64,000 bases of DNA from Thioalkalivibrio paradoxus (lineage in GTDB: Bacteria > Pseudomonadota > Gammaproteobacteria > Ectothiorhodospirales > Ectothiorhodospiraceae), in the NCBI GenBank assembly GCA_011390565.1, contig JAABSC010000006.1, forward strand, positions 1-64,000, read 5' to 3'. Both the position numbers and the translations under genes were made by a program. Shown here piece by piece: positions 28,561 through 36,411 of this stretch; position 1 is the first letter of the stretch, and each line of letters starts with the position of its first letter. The notes below the pieces were generated by a model. That model was not told where the DNA came from. It worked only from the letters and a program-made list of their open reading frames with translations, and did no database searches.

Positions 28561-29748
28561 TTGGACATCCAGCTTTCCGAACGCGTTCAACGTATCAAGC
28601 CCTCCCCCACCCTGGCCGTCAGCGCGCTGGCCAATCAGCTCAAGGCCGAGGGCCGGGACATCGTCGGCCTCGGTGCCGGGGAGCCTGACTTCGATACCCC
28701 CGAGCATATCAAGCAGGGCGCGATCGATGCGCTTGCCCGCGGAGATACCAAGTACACGCCGGTGGACGGAACCGCAGCGCTGAAGAAGGCCGTGATTGCC
28801 AAGTTCGAGCGCGACAACGGCTTCGGCTACAAGCCGAACGAGATCCTGGTCTCCTCAGGCGGCAAGCAGAGCATCTTCAACCTCGCGCTGGCCCTGCTCA
28901 ACGCCGGCGACGAAGTGCTGATCCCGGCACCCTACTGGGTTTCCTACCCGGACATCGCGCTGCTCGCCGACGCGACGCCGGTATTCGTCACCGCGACCCA
29001 GGAAAGCGGCTTCAAGATCACCGAGGAGCAGCTGCGCGCCGCGATCACACCGCGCTCGCGCCTGATCTTCCTGAACAGCCCGTCCAACCCGACCGGGGCC
29101 GCCTACAGCGCGGATGAACTCACCGCCCTGGCTGACGTGTTGCGCGAACACCCGGACATCGTGATCGCGACCGACGACATGTACGAACACATCCTGTTCG
29201 GTGGTGCAAAGTTCGTGAACATTCTCAACGTCGCGCCCGATCTCGCGCCCCGCACCGTCGTTCTCAACGGCGTGTCCAAGGCCTACGCGATGACGGGCTG
29301 GCGTATCGGCTACGCCGGCGGCCCCGCCAGGCTCATCGGCGCGATGAAGAACGTGCAGTCGCAGAGCACCTCCAATGCCACCTCGATCGCACAGGCCGCG
29401 GCCGTCGTGGCTTTGAACGGCGACCAGCAGTGCGTGCGCGACATGTGCGTCCAGTTCGAAAAGCGCGCGAAGCACGTGGTCGACGGTCTCAACGCGATCC
29501 CAGGCGTCGAATGCCTGATGCCGGACGGCACCTTCTACTGTTTCCCGCGCGTGACGGACGCCATGGAGGCGCGCGGGATCGCGGACGACCTCGAATTCTC
29601 GCGCAGACTGCTGGACGACGTCGGGGTGGCGCTGGTACCGGGCAGCGCCTTCGGCCTGGACGGCCACGTGCGCATCTCGTTCGCGACCAGCATGGACGTC
29701 CTGGACCAGGCGATCGAACGCATCGGCCGCTTCTCCCGCGGCGGCTGA
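28561..29748 (+). CDS. Aspartate aminotransferase, class I PLP enzyme
   Basis: 395 aa from a TTG start with GAGG six bases upstream; a GTG at 28510 in the same frame would extend into the uvrB promoter region and is less likely. LGAGEPDFDTP, FLNSPSNPTGAAYS and the PLP lysine in NGVSKAYAMTGWRIGY mark the Igamma (AspC/AatA-type) subgroup. Transfers amino groups between aspartate and 2-oxoglutarate; some members also act on prephenate. Divergent from uvrB. Confidence 0.93.
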   Translation: MDIQLSERVQRIKPSPTLAVSALANQLKAEGRDIVGLGAGEPDFDTPEHIKQGAIDALARGDTKYTPVDGTAALKKAVIAKFERDNGFGYKPNEILVSSGGKQSIFNLALALLNAGDEVLIPAPYWVSYPDIALLADATPVFVTATQESGFKITEEQLRAAITPRSRLIFLNSPSNPTGAAYSADELTALADVLREHPDIVIATDDMYEHILFGGAKFVNILNVAPDLAPRTVVLNGVSKAYAMTGWRIGYAGGPARLIGAMKNVQSQSTSNATSIAQAAAVVALNGDQQCVRDMCVQFEKRAKHVVDGLNAIPGVECLMPDGTFYCFPRVTDAMEARGIADDLEFSRRLLDDVGVALVPGSAFGLDGHVRISFATSMDVLDQAIERIGRFSRGG

Positions 29749-29761
29749 CCGCCGCCGTTGC

Positions 29762-29790
29762 TTGACTCGCGCGCAGGGGGTCTTTACGAT
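29762..29790 (+). promoter_or_regulatory. Sigma-70 promoter of tRNA-Asn
   Basis: TTGACT (29762-29767), 17 bp, TACGAT (29785-29790): near-consensus -35 and -10 at ideal spacing, 15 bp before the tRNA 5' end. A GC-rich discriminator follows, as usual for stable-RNA promoters. Confidence 0.85.
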
Positions 29791-29804
29791 GCGCGGCTTC
29801 CTAT

Positions 29805-29880
29805 TCCCCGGTAGCTCAGTCGGTAGAGCGGGTGACTGTTAATCACTAGGTCGGCGGTTCGAGCCCGTCCCGGGGAGCCA
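29805..29880 (+). tRNA. tRNA-Asn (anticodon GTT)
   Basis: 76 nt including an encoded CCA. The acceptor arm TCCCCGG pairs with CCGGGGA; the D-loop region AGCTCAGTCGGTAGAGC, anticodon GTT at 29838-29840 in loop CTGTTAA, and T-loop GGTTCGAGCC are all canonical. Preceded by a strong promoter and followed by a rho-independent terminator, so a single-gene unit. Confidence 0.98.
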
Positions 29881-29895
29881 ATAAAACAAAGACTT

Positions 29896-29922
29896 AGGCC
29901 ACCTGCACCGGGTGGCCTTTTT
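29896..29922 (+). terminator. Rho-independent terminator of tRNA-Asn
   Basis: An 8-bp stem, AGGCCACC with GGTGGCCT, has a 7-nt loop and runs into TTTTT. It lies 15 nt past the CCA end. Confidence 0.92.
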
Positions 29923-30393
29923 CGTTGGGTCACACCTTGGTCGCTGGTCACAGGCATTCGCATCCGGGGAGCACGCACTCGCACCAGCCCTGCACCTGGT
30001 CGAGGCGACCCTACGACATCGCGAGCTACAGCCCTTCCCTTCAACCCGACCAACGAGTACCGAGTGCGGCGTACCGGGTACTCGGTGCCTCGTGCTCGGT
30101 GCTCGGTGCTCGGAGCCCAGCTTCGTACAGGTGACGCAGCTCGCCTCAGGGTCGCTTTCGACCGAAACCAGCCTCCCGCCTGCGTGCCTGATACGCCGGC
30201 TTGATAACCTACTGCAGTCCGCATTCGACGTTATCTGTCATTTTCAGGACGTCATCGGCTGCGATTCCAAAATGTAGGCCAGTATTCTCTCGTGTTCATA
30301 TCGTAGCGACAATCTAGCCATCGATGACTGGACCGCTTCCGGCGTCGCATCCTGGTCGTTGCCATAGCATGAGACCCGTGATACCGTGCTTCC
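29923..30393. other. Gene-poor region between tRNA-Asn and higBA (471 bp)
   Basis: No convincing gene. It carries a heptamer array listed separately. Its right end, about 30250-30340, is clearly richer in A/T than the surroundings. On the minus strand there, a short frame from ATG at about 30329 would read MARLSLRYEHERILAYIL and so on for 25 codons; this may be a relic of an acquired gene but is too short to call. A tRNA-flanking, composition-shifted stretch before a toxin-antitoxin pair suggests past insertion. Confidence 0.5.
30078..30112 (+). repeat. Heptamer tandem array (GTGCTCG type, 5 units)
   Basis: Five consecutive 7-bp units: GTACTCG, GTGCCTC, then three exact GTGCTCG. The units before it (GAGTACCGAGT around 30055) form an imperfect inverted match. 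A simple sequence repeat prone to length change; no function inferred. Confidence 0.75.
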
Positions 30394-30693
30394 ATGATTA
30401 TCTGCTTCAGGGACCGGGGCACAGAAGATATATTCAACGGGCTTGGGTCAAGGGCCGCCCGCAAGGTCTGCCCACAGTCCCTTTGGCGGGTGGCCGCAAG
30501 GAAGCTGGAACTGTTGGACTCGGTCGAGAGCGTCGAGGAACTGAGAGTCCCGCCTGGTAACCGACTGGAAGCACTGTCCGGAGAGCGAAAGGGACAACAC
30601 AGCATTCGGATCAACGAGCAATACCGAATCTGCTTCGCTTGGACGGACCCTGGTCCCGATCAGGTTGAAATCACGGATTACCACGGAGGCTGA
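30394..30693 (+). CDS. higB: HigB/RelE-family toxin (mRNA-cleaving)
   Basis: 99 aa. RelE/ParE-fold toxin of the HigB (plasmid killer) branch: MIICFRDRGTEDIF, a central helix pair (AARKLELLDSVESVEEL), and the conserved end GERKGQHSIRINEQYRICFAW...VEITDYH. The basic/aromatic residues R73, Q77 region and the terminal YH are typical of ribosome-dependent RNases. Followed 3 bp later by its antitoxin; toxin-first order is characteristic of higBA. The sequence is intact, so the module is probably active. Confidence 0.93.
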   Translation: MIICFRDRGTEDIFNGLGSRAARKVCPQSLWRVAARKLELLDSVESVEELRVPPGNRLEALSGERKGQHSIRINEQYRICFAWTDPGPDQVEITDYHGG

Positions 30694-30696
30694 ATC

Positions 30697-31014
30697 ATGG
30701 TCCGCATTCCCACACACCGCCCCCCGACTCATCCCGGCGCAATGCTGGCGGAAGAGTTCCTCGAGCCGATGCAGATTTCCCAACGCCACCTGGCGGATGC
30801 GCTTCATGTGCCTTATCAGCGCATCAACGAACTGGTGAACCAGAAGCGCGGCATCACCCCGAGCACTGCCCTGCGTCTGGCGCGCTTTTTCGGCATGTCG
30901 CCTGATTTTTGGTTGAACCTGCAGATGCGCTGGGATCTGTTCAAGGCACAGCAAGCGGAACAGGCGGAACTGGAACAGATCCGGGAATTCCGTTCGTGGA
31001 AACAGACTGCCTGA
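30697..31014 (+). CDS. higA: HigA-family antitoxin
   Basis: 105 aa. HTH-XRE fold: HPGAMLAEEFLEPMQISQRHLADALHVPYQRINELVNQKRGITP and ALRLARFFGMSPDFWLNLQ are diagnostic of HigA. Binds and neutralises HigB and normally represses the operon promoter. Located 16 bp... no further gene follows on this strand for 1.5 kb; the next genes are convergent. Confidence 0.94.
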   Translation: MVRIPTHRPPTHPGAMLAEEFLEPMQISQRHLADALHVPYQRINELVNQKRGITPSTALRLARFFGMSPDFWLNLQMRWDLFKAQQAEQAELEQIREFRSWKQTA

Positions 31015-31136
31015 CCGGGATGCTGGGACAGCGCTCCCGCGCCATAGGCCGAGGACTGTCTTGGTATGTGTTCACTGACAGGGTAAACAGGGTGCAAGGC
31101 TCTGGGAACGAGCCAGTGGGGAAAACTGCCGTGCTG

Positions 31137-31499
31137 TCAGCGGTCCGGCGATCCGACCACGAACCGGTGCCCATGAAACCGAAGCAGCGTCACCGGATCG
31201 CCCGCACGGAAGGAGCCTTCGATGACCGCATCGACCAGATCGCCGCGGAACAGCACCTTACCGGAGTCGTGCATCACGCCGCTGTCACCGACCCGGTGCT
31301 TGCGCCAATCCTGGTGCAGGAGGGGAATGCGAAGCACGAGGCCGGGGCCCTTCACGACGAGTCGTTTGCCGAACAGCCGGGTGGTCGCCCGTTGATCCTC
31401 GCGCAGCACACGGATGAGGAACACCGCCAGAAAGAACAGCAGGAACGCCAGCGGGATCAGGTATTCCCACAGCTCCTCCGCCAGGAATTCCACATTCAT
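31137..31499 (-). CDS. Small membrane protein with NfeD-like OB domain
   Basis: 120 aa. One membrane helix (about residues 13-31), then FGKRLVVKGPGLVLRIPLLHQ, which resembles the beginning of a band-7/stomatin domain, then VGDSGVMHDSGKVLFRGDLVDAVIEGSFRAGDPVTLLRFHGHRFVV, which follows the NfeD C-terminal OB-fold pattern. NfeD and stomatin-like proteins work as a membrane pair; here pieces of both seem to sit in one tiny protein with the stomatin core absent. Encoded 6 bp after the csrA-like gene, so co-transcribed. Function unknown. Confidence 0.65.
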   Translation of the reverse strand: MNVEFLAEELWEYLIPLAFLLFFLAVFLIRVLREDQRATTRLFGKRLVVKGPGLVLRIPLLHQDWRKHRVGDSGVMHDSGKVLFRGDLVDAVIEGSFRAGDPVTLLRFHGHRFVVGSPDR

Positions 31500-31505
31500 G
31501 GGTCT

Positions 31506-31682
31506 TCAGGTCTCGGTTGCCTGCTCCGGTTGGCGTTCGAGAAGCTCCTCAAGAACCACGGAGACGTCTCGAGGGGCATCGGTCCCGATCTTGACCTGGT
31601 TGCCCTCCGCCTCGAGGACGGTGATGACGATATTGTCGGAAATCCGGAGGGATTCGCCGATACCGCGGGTGAGAATCAACAT
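31506..31682 (-). CDS. csrA: Divergent CsrA/RsmA paralogue
   Basis: 58 aa. [18 protein letters not shown] and [21 protein letters not shown] match CsrA along its beta strands. CsrA dimers bind GGA in mRNA loops through residues near L4, R6, R7 and R44. Here R7 is glycine, H43 is valine and R44 is leucine, so canonical RNA binding is doubtful. AAGGAG stands 7 nt before the ATG, so it is translated. Probably a paralogue, with the housekeeping csrA elsewhere (inference). Co-directional with the NfeD-like gene 6 bp on. Confidence 0.88.
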   Translation of the reverse strand: MLILTRGIGESLRISDNIVITVLEAEGNQVKIGTDAPRDVSVVLEELLERQPEQATET

Positions 31683-32144
31683 GGTGCAACTCCTTTGCGT
31701 TGTCGGAATACGGGCCGCCTGCCGCAGTCGGAAATTAACGTAGCAGCGGCCTCTGACGCCGGTCAAGCCATACGGGGTGCGCCCCACAGCCGACGGGATC
31801 GCGGGTGTGAGCAGTGAAGAAGCGACCAGACGAAAAACGGCGGGCGAGGTTGTATCGTCGGCGATCACTGCTTCCATGAGGATGCTGTACGTCGAACGCC
31901 AACAGCCTGCTGCTCACCATCACTGCATCGGCGATGCTTCTGCTCGTCCCCAACGCTGCGCCCGCTGGCAACGCCCAGATTTGTTGGAGTGGTGCTTTTA
32001 TGGGGACAGTACACCGATAGCCGCGGCTGCCCCGGATTGAACGCGAGCCAACAGAGCCTTTGCTTGTGATTCCCGCAGATCATGGCACCCGGGCCAGCGG
32101 CGGAGAAATGGGTGTACTGTCCCCGGAAAACAGGGAGGTTTCGG
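31683..32144. other. Gap between csrA-like and HMA-like genes (462 bp)
   Basis: No supported gene on either strand; the open frames here have no ribosome site or recognisable motif. Contains the inverted-repeat element at 32002-32124. The promoter of the csrA-like gene must lie near 31690-31760; I see only weak hexamers there. Confidence 0.5.
32002..32124. mobile_element. 123-bp element with 14-bp perfect terminal inverted repeats
   Basis: GGGGACAGTACACC (32002-32015) is exactly inverted at 32111-32124. Ends of this GGGGACAGTACAC type are ones I associate with REP-like, IS200/Y1-transposase-linked repeats in other gammaproteobacteria (from memory). The inside has no reading frame. No clear target duplication flanks it. 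Likely a non-autonomous palindromic element. Confidence 0.55.
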
Positions 32145-32375
32145 CTACAGGCCGATCAGTTCGGCATGCACTCCGCTATCCGTGACCGCATCCAGGATTT
32201 CCCGGCTGTCGATCAGGTCCGGGTTGTACTCCACGACCATCAGATGGGGAGTCTCGTCCTGGCTGGCTGCAGCCAGCACGCCGTCGAGAGCGCGCAACTT
32301 GTCCTGCAGGCCTTCGCGATCGTCGACGGCTACGGTCTCATCGATGTGAATCGTTACGTCTGCCATTTTGTCCAT
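32145..32375 (-). CDS. Small HMA-fold-like protein lacking metal cysteines
   Basis: 76 aa. The order VTIHIDETVAVDD, helix GLQDKLRALDGVLA, strands HLMVVEYNP, helix SREILDAVTDSG, strand VHAELIGL copies the beta-alpha-beta-beta-alpha-beta plan of heavy-metal-associated domains. The usual M-x-C-x-x-C loop is absent and the protein has no cysteine at all. Start chosen because AGGAGG lies 8 nt before this ATG. A non-metal ferredoxin-like adaptor is one reading; function unknown. Confidence 0.7.
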   Translation of the reverse strand: MDKMADVTIHIDETVAVDDREGLQDKLRALDGVLAAASQDETPHLMVVEYNPDLIDSREILDAVTDSGVHAELIGL

Positions 32376-32584
32376 GGGTTCAACCTCCTAGGTGCTGTCA
32401 GCCCCGAAATCGTTAGGGCGAGAGAAGCGTCGGACACAGATGGCCGGCTTCCCTAAAAATTCGGACCGGGCTGATCCGCGACCGTTCACGCGACAGCAGG
32501 ATATGAGGCGTTTCATCGTCGTGTAACGTCCGTCCCCCATTCTGACGGGTCGGTTCTCACCGTATGAGTAGGTGAACCCTGCGG

Positions 32585-33058
32585 ATGCAACGGCACTTCG
32601 AACACTTCCTGTACGCCCACACGGATATCGCCCAGTTCCTGCGTTTCGCTACGGTGGGGGTCAAGGTGTCGCTCATCGATATCGGTGGCGTCTACCTGCT
32701 GCCGTGGCTGTGGGGCATGGATGTGTATCTGGCGCGCCTCATATCGCTGAGTTCGGCGATCCTGGCGGGGTACCTGTTGAATCGCTATTTCACTTTCGGG
32801 CACCATCAGCGGGGCGGTTTCTATCGGCAGATGGCCGGCCACTTCGGTGTGCATCTGACCGGCGGCGCGATCAACTACGCCGTTTTCAGTGGCGTGGTCG
32901 CCGTTGGCGCCATCTACCTCGGAGGGCACGCACTGAGCTGGTTGCTGCCCCTGGTGGCGGTCTGGGTCGGAGGCATGGTCGGACTGTTGTTCAATTTCAC
33001 CGTCTCAAGGCGCTGGGTGTTTGCCAAACGGCCGGGGGGCTCGGAGGAAGACCTGTGA
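32585..33058 (+). CDS. GtrA-family membrane protein
   Basis: 157 aa with four predicted membrane helices. FLRFATVGVKVSLIDIGGVYLL, LARLISLSSAILAGYLLNRYFTF and LLFNFTVSRRWVF are the family landmarks. GtrA-like proteins are thought to flip or present polyprenyl-phosphate-linked sugars for glycosylation at the cell surface. Its stop codon overlaps the GTG start of the sulfotransferase (GTGA), so the two are translationally coupled. Confidence 0.9.
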   Translation: MQRHFEHFLYAHTDIAQFLRFATVGVKVSLIDIGGVYLLPWLWGMDVYLARLISLSSAILAGYLLNRYFTFGHHQRGGFYRQMAGHFGVHLTGGAINYAVFSGVVAVGAIYLGGHALSWLLPLVAVWVGGMVGLLFNFTVSRRWVFAKRPGGSEEDL

Positions 33059-34242
33059 TACGCGCGTTTCTGTTGAGTCTGCGCCTGCACGGACGCTGGT
33101 GGCTGGAGGCGTTCGGGCGCGAAGGACGGCGCGCCGCGCCCCTGCGGCCTCGCCGCCTCGTTGTGCTGCTGATCGGGTTCCCCGCATTCATGCTTCTGCA
33201 GATGCTGCACTGGCTGGCGTTCCTGCTCGACGAGGTGTTGTTCCGCGGTTATCGCAGGGTGGAGGTCAAGGCCCCACTGTTCGTCACGGGCGTGCCGCGC
33301 AGCGGAACCACCTTCGTCCACCGCGCGCTGGCCCGGGACGAGCGGCAGTTCACCACCTTCCGCACCTGGGAGGCGTTGTTCGCCCCCGCCATCGTCGAGC
33401 GCAAGGCGATCGGCGCCCTGGCCGCACTCGACCGGCGCCTCGGTGCACCACTCTCCCGTTGGATGGACGGTCTGAACCGCCGCGCCACCGGCAACCTCGC
33501 CCATATCCACGAGGTGGGACTGCAGGCGGCGGAAGAGGACTACCTCACGCTGCTACCGGCTGGCGGCTGCTTCATCGCGGCCCTGGCATTCCCGATCAGC
33601 CCGTCGGTCTGGTCGTTGGGCCGGCTCCCCGAGTTGCGGGAAGCCGACCGCCGCGTGTTGCTGGATTTCTATCACGCGATGCTGCAGAAACATCTCTACA
33701 TCGGACCCCCGGGCCGGCATTTGCTGTCGAAGAACGCCGCTTTCGGCTCGTGGCTTCCCGAGTTGGCGGCGCGCTACCCCGACGGGCGTTTCCTGGTCTG
33801 CCTGCGCGAACCGACCGCGGCACTGAGCTCGCAGCTGAGCGCAATCGAGGGCGGACTGGCACTGTTCGGCACGACGGCGGCACGGGAGGTCTTCGTCGAG
33901 GGCTTTCGTCGCAATCTCGCCCACGTGTACACGACCCTGCCGACGCTGCGCGATCGACTCGGCACCGATCGGCTGGCCGTCATCGATCAGGGCCAGCTGC
34001 GCCGGGCGCCGGCGGAGACCATCGAACGGGCGCTCGAAGCGCTGGATCTTTCTGTTGGCGAAGCCCTGCGCGCCGAGATCGCCGAATCCGGGCGCCAAAG
34101 CACGGAGGGCGGCCATCGCCACCGCCACGCAGCCCTGCGCTCGGGCACGGCGTTCGACGCCCTGGCGGCGGAGGTCGGCAGCCTCCATCGGGACATGACC
34201 GACCCGGGCGCGGCGCGGCCCCATGCAGCCCGGCGTGGTTGA
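33055..34242 (+). CDS. Membrane-associated sulfotransferase (PAPS-dependent)
   Basis: 395 aa from GTG at 33055, with GGAGG upstream. One hydrophobic helix near residues 35-65 precedes the PAPS 5'-phosphosulfate loop FVTGVPRSGTTFVHRAL (P81-T86). A second PAPS contact fits FLVCLREPTAALSSQLSA. It would transfer sulfate from PAPS to a hydroxyl group of a lipid or glycan. Between a GtrA flippase-like gene and a glycosyltransferase, so a sulfated surface glycolipid is the natural guess (inference). Overlaps the next gene by 20 bp. Confidence 0.88.
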   Translation: MIRAFLLSLRLHGRWWLEAFGREGRRAAPLRPRRLVVLLIGFPAFMLLQMLHWLAFLLDEVLFRGYRRVEVKAPLFVTGVPRSGTTFVHRALARDERQFTTFRTWEALFAPAIVERKAIGALAALDRRLGAPLSRWMDGLNRRATGNLAHIHEVGLQAAEEDYLTLLPAGGCFIAALAFPISPSVWSLGRLPELREADRRVLLDFYHAMLQKHLYIGPPGRHLLSKNAAFGSWLPELAARYPDGRFLVCLREPTAALSSQLSAIEGGLALFGTTAAREVFVEGFRRNLAHVYTTLPTLRDRLGTDRLAVIDQGQLRRAPAETIERALEALDLSVGEALRAEIAESGRQSTEGGHRHRHAALRSGTAFDALAAEVGSLHRDMTDPGAARPHAARRG

Positions 34243-35368
34243 CACCTCCCCGGCCATCGCGGTCACGAGCGCGCCGGATCCCGACGCCGGGCGGCTGCGC
34301 GTGGCGATATTTTCCGACGCGCTGCCGGAGCGCAACGGCGCGGGTGCCTACTACGAAGACCTGGCGGCCCAGCTCGGACCGAGGCTCGGGGCACTGCAGC
34401 TGTTCAGACCCGCGGCCAAGCAGCGCCTGCTGCGCTTTGCCCTTCCCCTGCCCGGCGATCCGACGCAGAAGTTGATCACCCCCAACCTGCTGCGCATCCG
34501 TCGCCAGTTCCGGGCGCTGCGGCCGCACCTGGTGGTTGCGGTCACCCCGGGGCCCTTCGGGCTCCTCGGCTTCCACTACGCCCGACGCAGCGGCTGCGGT
34601 TTTCTCACGGGGTTTCATACCCACTTCGAGGGACTGTGCGAGCTCTATGGAAACACCCTCGTGTTTCGCACCGCCCAGCGCTACCTGGAGGCCGTGAACG
34701 GCCTGCTGTGCCGCAACAGCGACGCGGTGCTGGTCAACAATGCGGGCCTTGTCCAGACGGTCGAACGCCTCGGCGCACGGCGTGTCGAGGTGGTCGGAAC
34801 GCCACTGGCGAAGGCCTTTCTCGATGCCCCACCGGTGGCACGCTCCGGGCGGCTGCGGCAGGTCCTGTTCGCAGGTCGGCTGGCGCCGGAGAAGAACATC
34901 CCCGCCATCATCGAGGCCGCGCGCGCCCTGCCCGAGGTGCGCTTCGTCCTTGCCGGCGACGGCCCGTTGCGCGGCGAACTCGAGGATGCGGCGCGCGACC
35001 AGGCCAATCTGGTATTGACCGGCTGGCTCGACCGCACGGCACTGTGTGACGAGATGGACGCGGCTGACCTGCTCATACTCCCCTCGCACATGGAGACGTT
35101 CGGAACCGTCGCCCTCGAGGCCATGGCCCGCGGTCGCCCGGCACTGGTAGCGGAGGCAGCCGGGATTCACTACTGGCCCACCCTGCAGCCTGCGCTCTTC
35201 ACGCTGCGCCGGGGGCAGTCCCTCGCACAGGCACTGCGCGGGATTCCCCCGGATGCATTGGCGCGCAAGGGGGCCGCCGCGCGCGCTGCGGCAGAGGCAC
35301 TGAACGCGCGCAACCTCAACCAATGGCTCGGATTCGTGCAGCACTATGGCCGTAACCCCAAACGTTAA
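34223..35368 (+). CDS. GT4-family glycosyltransferase
   Basis: 381 aa, GT-B fold. The N-terminal half has RVAIFSDALPERNGAGAYY and the acceptor loop GFHTHFEGLCELYG. The C-terminal half holds QVLFAGRLAPEKNIPAII and the nucleotide-sugar motif PSHMETFGTVALEAMARGRP with the E-x7-E pattern. Retaining transfer from a nucleotide sugar, probably to a lipid. ATG lies inside the sulfotransferase 3' end, so translation is coupled. Resembles glycolipid mannosyl/glucosyltransferases such as those adding sugar to diacylglycerol; exact donor unknown. Confidence 0.9.
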   Translation: MQPGVVDTSPAIAVTSAPDPDAGRLRVAIFSDALPERNGAGAYYEDLAAQLGPRLGALQLFRPAAKQRLLRFALPLPGDPTQKLITPNLLRIRRQFRALRPHLVVAVTPGPFGLLGFHYARRSGCGFLTGFHTHFEGLCELYGNTLVFRTAQRYLEAVNGLLCRNSDAVLVNNAGLVQTVERLGARRVEVVGTPLAKAFLDAPPVARSGRLRQVLFAGRLAPEKNIPAIIEAARALPEVRFVLAGDGPLRGELEDAARDQANLVLTGWLDRTALCDEMDAADLLILPSHMETFGTVALEAMARGRPALVAEAAGIHYWPTLQPALFTLRRGQSLAQALRGIPPDALARKGAAARAAAEALNARNLNQWLGFVQHYGRNPKR

Positions 35369-35379
35369 CGTGAAAATGC

Positions 35380-35457
35380 AGCCACGGAAGGACACGGAAA
35401 TCACGGAAAATGAAACGCGTCAAACCTCTTGTCCGGGTCTGTCCGTGTTTTCCGACG
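35380..35457. repeat. CACGGAA-type interspersed repeat
   Basis: Between the GT4 and deacetylase genes, cacgga recurs with a period of 10-11 bp (ccacggaaggacacggaaat and on), and its reverse form gtccgtgttttccg follows 30 bp later, so the segment can fold back. Sequences of this kind are common noncoding repeats in proteobacterial genomes. No function inferred. Confidence 0.55.
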
Positions 35458-35491
35458 CTCGCCTTTTCATCCTGCAGGATGGCCGCTGGCC

Positions 35492-36244
35492 ATGACAGTT
35501 ACCGGCGGCGACAACAGCGTCATCCTCTCGATCCACGACGTGATGCCGGAAACGATGGACCGGGTCGAGGCCATCCTTGCCTTCTGCGCCGCCCAGGGCA
35601 TTCCACCGATGACGCTGCTCGTGGTCCCCGGCCGGCCGTGGCAGGCCGCCCAGCTGCGGCGGCTGCGGAGCCTCGCCGATCAGGGCTACACGCTCGCCGC
35701 CCACGGCTGGTCCCACCGGGTGGCGCGTTTCGGCGGGATCTATCATCGGTTGCACGCGGCGCTGATTTCGCGCCGCGCCGGCGAGCATCTCGCCCTGACC
35801 GGCGAGGGGGTGGTCGATCTGATGCACCGCGCCCACGGCTGGTTCGCGGACAACGGCCTCCCACCACCCGATCTCTATGTGCCGCCGGCCTGGGCGTTGG
35901 GGCACCTTCCGGCACGAGCGGCGCGGGAGCTGCCCTACACCCGGATCGAAGTACTGCGGGGCGTGCTCGCACCGGCCAGCGGCCGGATCGAGGCGCTGCC
36001 GCTGGTCGGGTTCGAGGCGGACACCTGGGCCCGGGCTCAATGGCTGCGTGGCTGGAACCGCTGGCAGCTGGCGCTCGGCCGCCGCACCGGGCGGCCCGTA
36101 CGCATCGGCATTCATCCCGAGGATTTCGAGCTGCGCCTGGGTGACGAGCTTCGCGCGCTGCTGCAACGGCCTTTTCGGTTTGTCGATTACTCTGCGACGA
36201 TGCAACCAACGAGCGCCGCCTGTTCGAACAGTGCCACGCACTGA
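35492..36244 (+). CDS. DUF2334-type polysaccharide deacetylase-like protein
   Basis: 250 aa. SVILSIHDVMPETMDRV carries the metal/catalytic Asp, and LAAHGWSHRV the two metal histidines (H-x3-H) of the NodB-like fold; YVPPAWALG corresponds to the third conserved segment. The start at 35492 follows the first in-frame ATG; an upstream TTG would add a stretch without family similarity. Removes acetyl groups from N-acetyl sugars (inferred). Last gene of the GtrA-sulfotransferase-GT4 group, separated by 123 bp with a repeat. Confidence 0.85.
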   Translation: MTVTGGDNSVILSIHDVMPETMDRVEAILAFCAAQGIPPMTLLVVPGRPWQAAQLRRLRSLADQGYTLAAHGWSHRVARFGGIYHRLHAALISRRAGEHLALTGEGVVDLMHRAHGWFADNGLPPPDLYVPPAWALGHLPARAARELPYTRIEVLRGVLAPASGRIEALPLVGFEADTWARAQWLRGWNRWQLALGRRTGRPVRIGIHPEDFELRLGDELRALLQRPFRFVDYSATMQPTSAACSNSATH

Positions 36245-36411
36245 CTGCGTTCCCCTGCTCCGCTCCGGCGCGCCGTCTGCTTCCCGCTACCCGGGCAAGC
36301 GGCCCTACTGAACTCCGAACATCCCGGCGCCCGTGGTACCGCGTACCCCGCGCGTTGGCGACGCATCTGAACCATCACGGCCCGTGCTCGTGGTGCGTCG
36401 GTCCAACGGGA

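Noticed and set aside
29784..30224. Minus-strand 146-codon open frame over tRNA-Asn
   Set aside because: Its start-proximal part is the reverse reading of the tRNA (a well-known spurious peptide type) and the rest reads through the heptamer array; no ribosome site.
33055..34242. Reading the sulfotransferase from the far upstream start at 32572
   Set aside because: That extension lies on top of GtrA in another frame; GTG at 33055 with GGAGG and stop-start overlap is far better.
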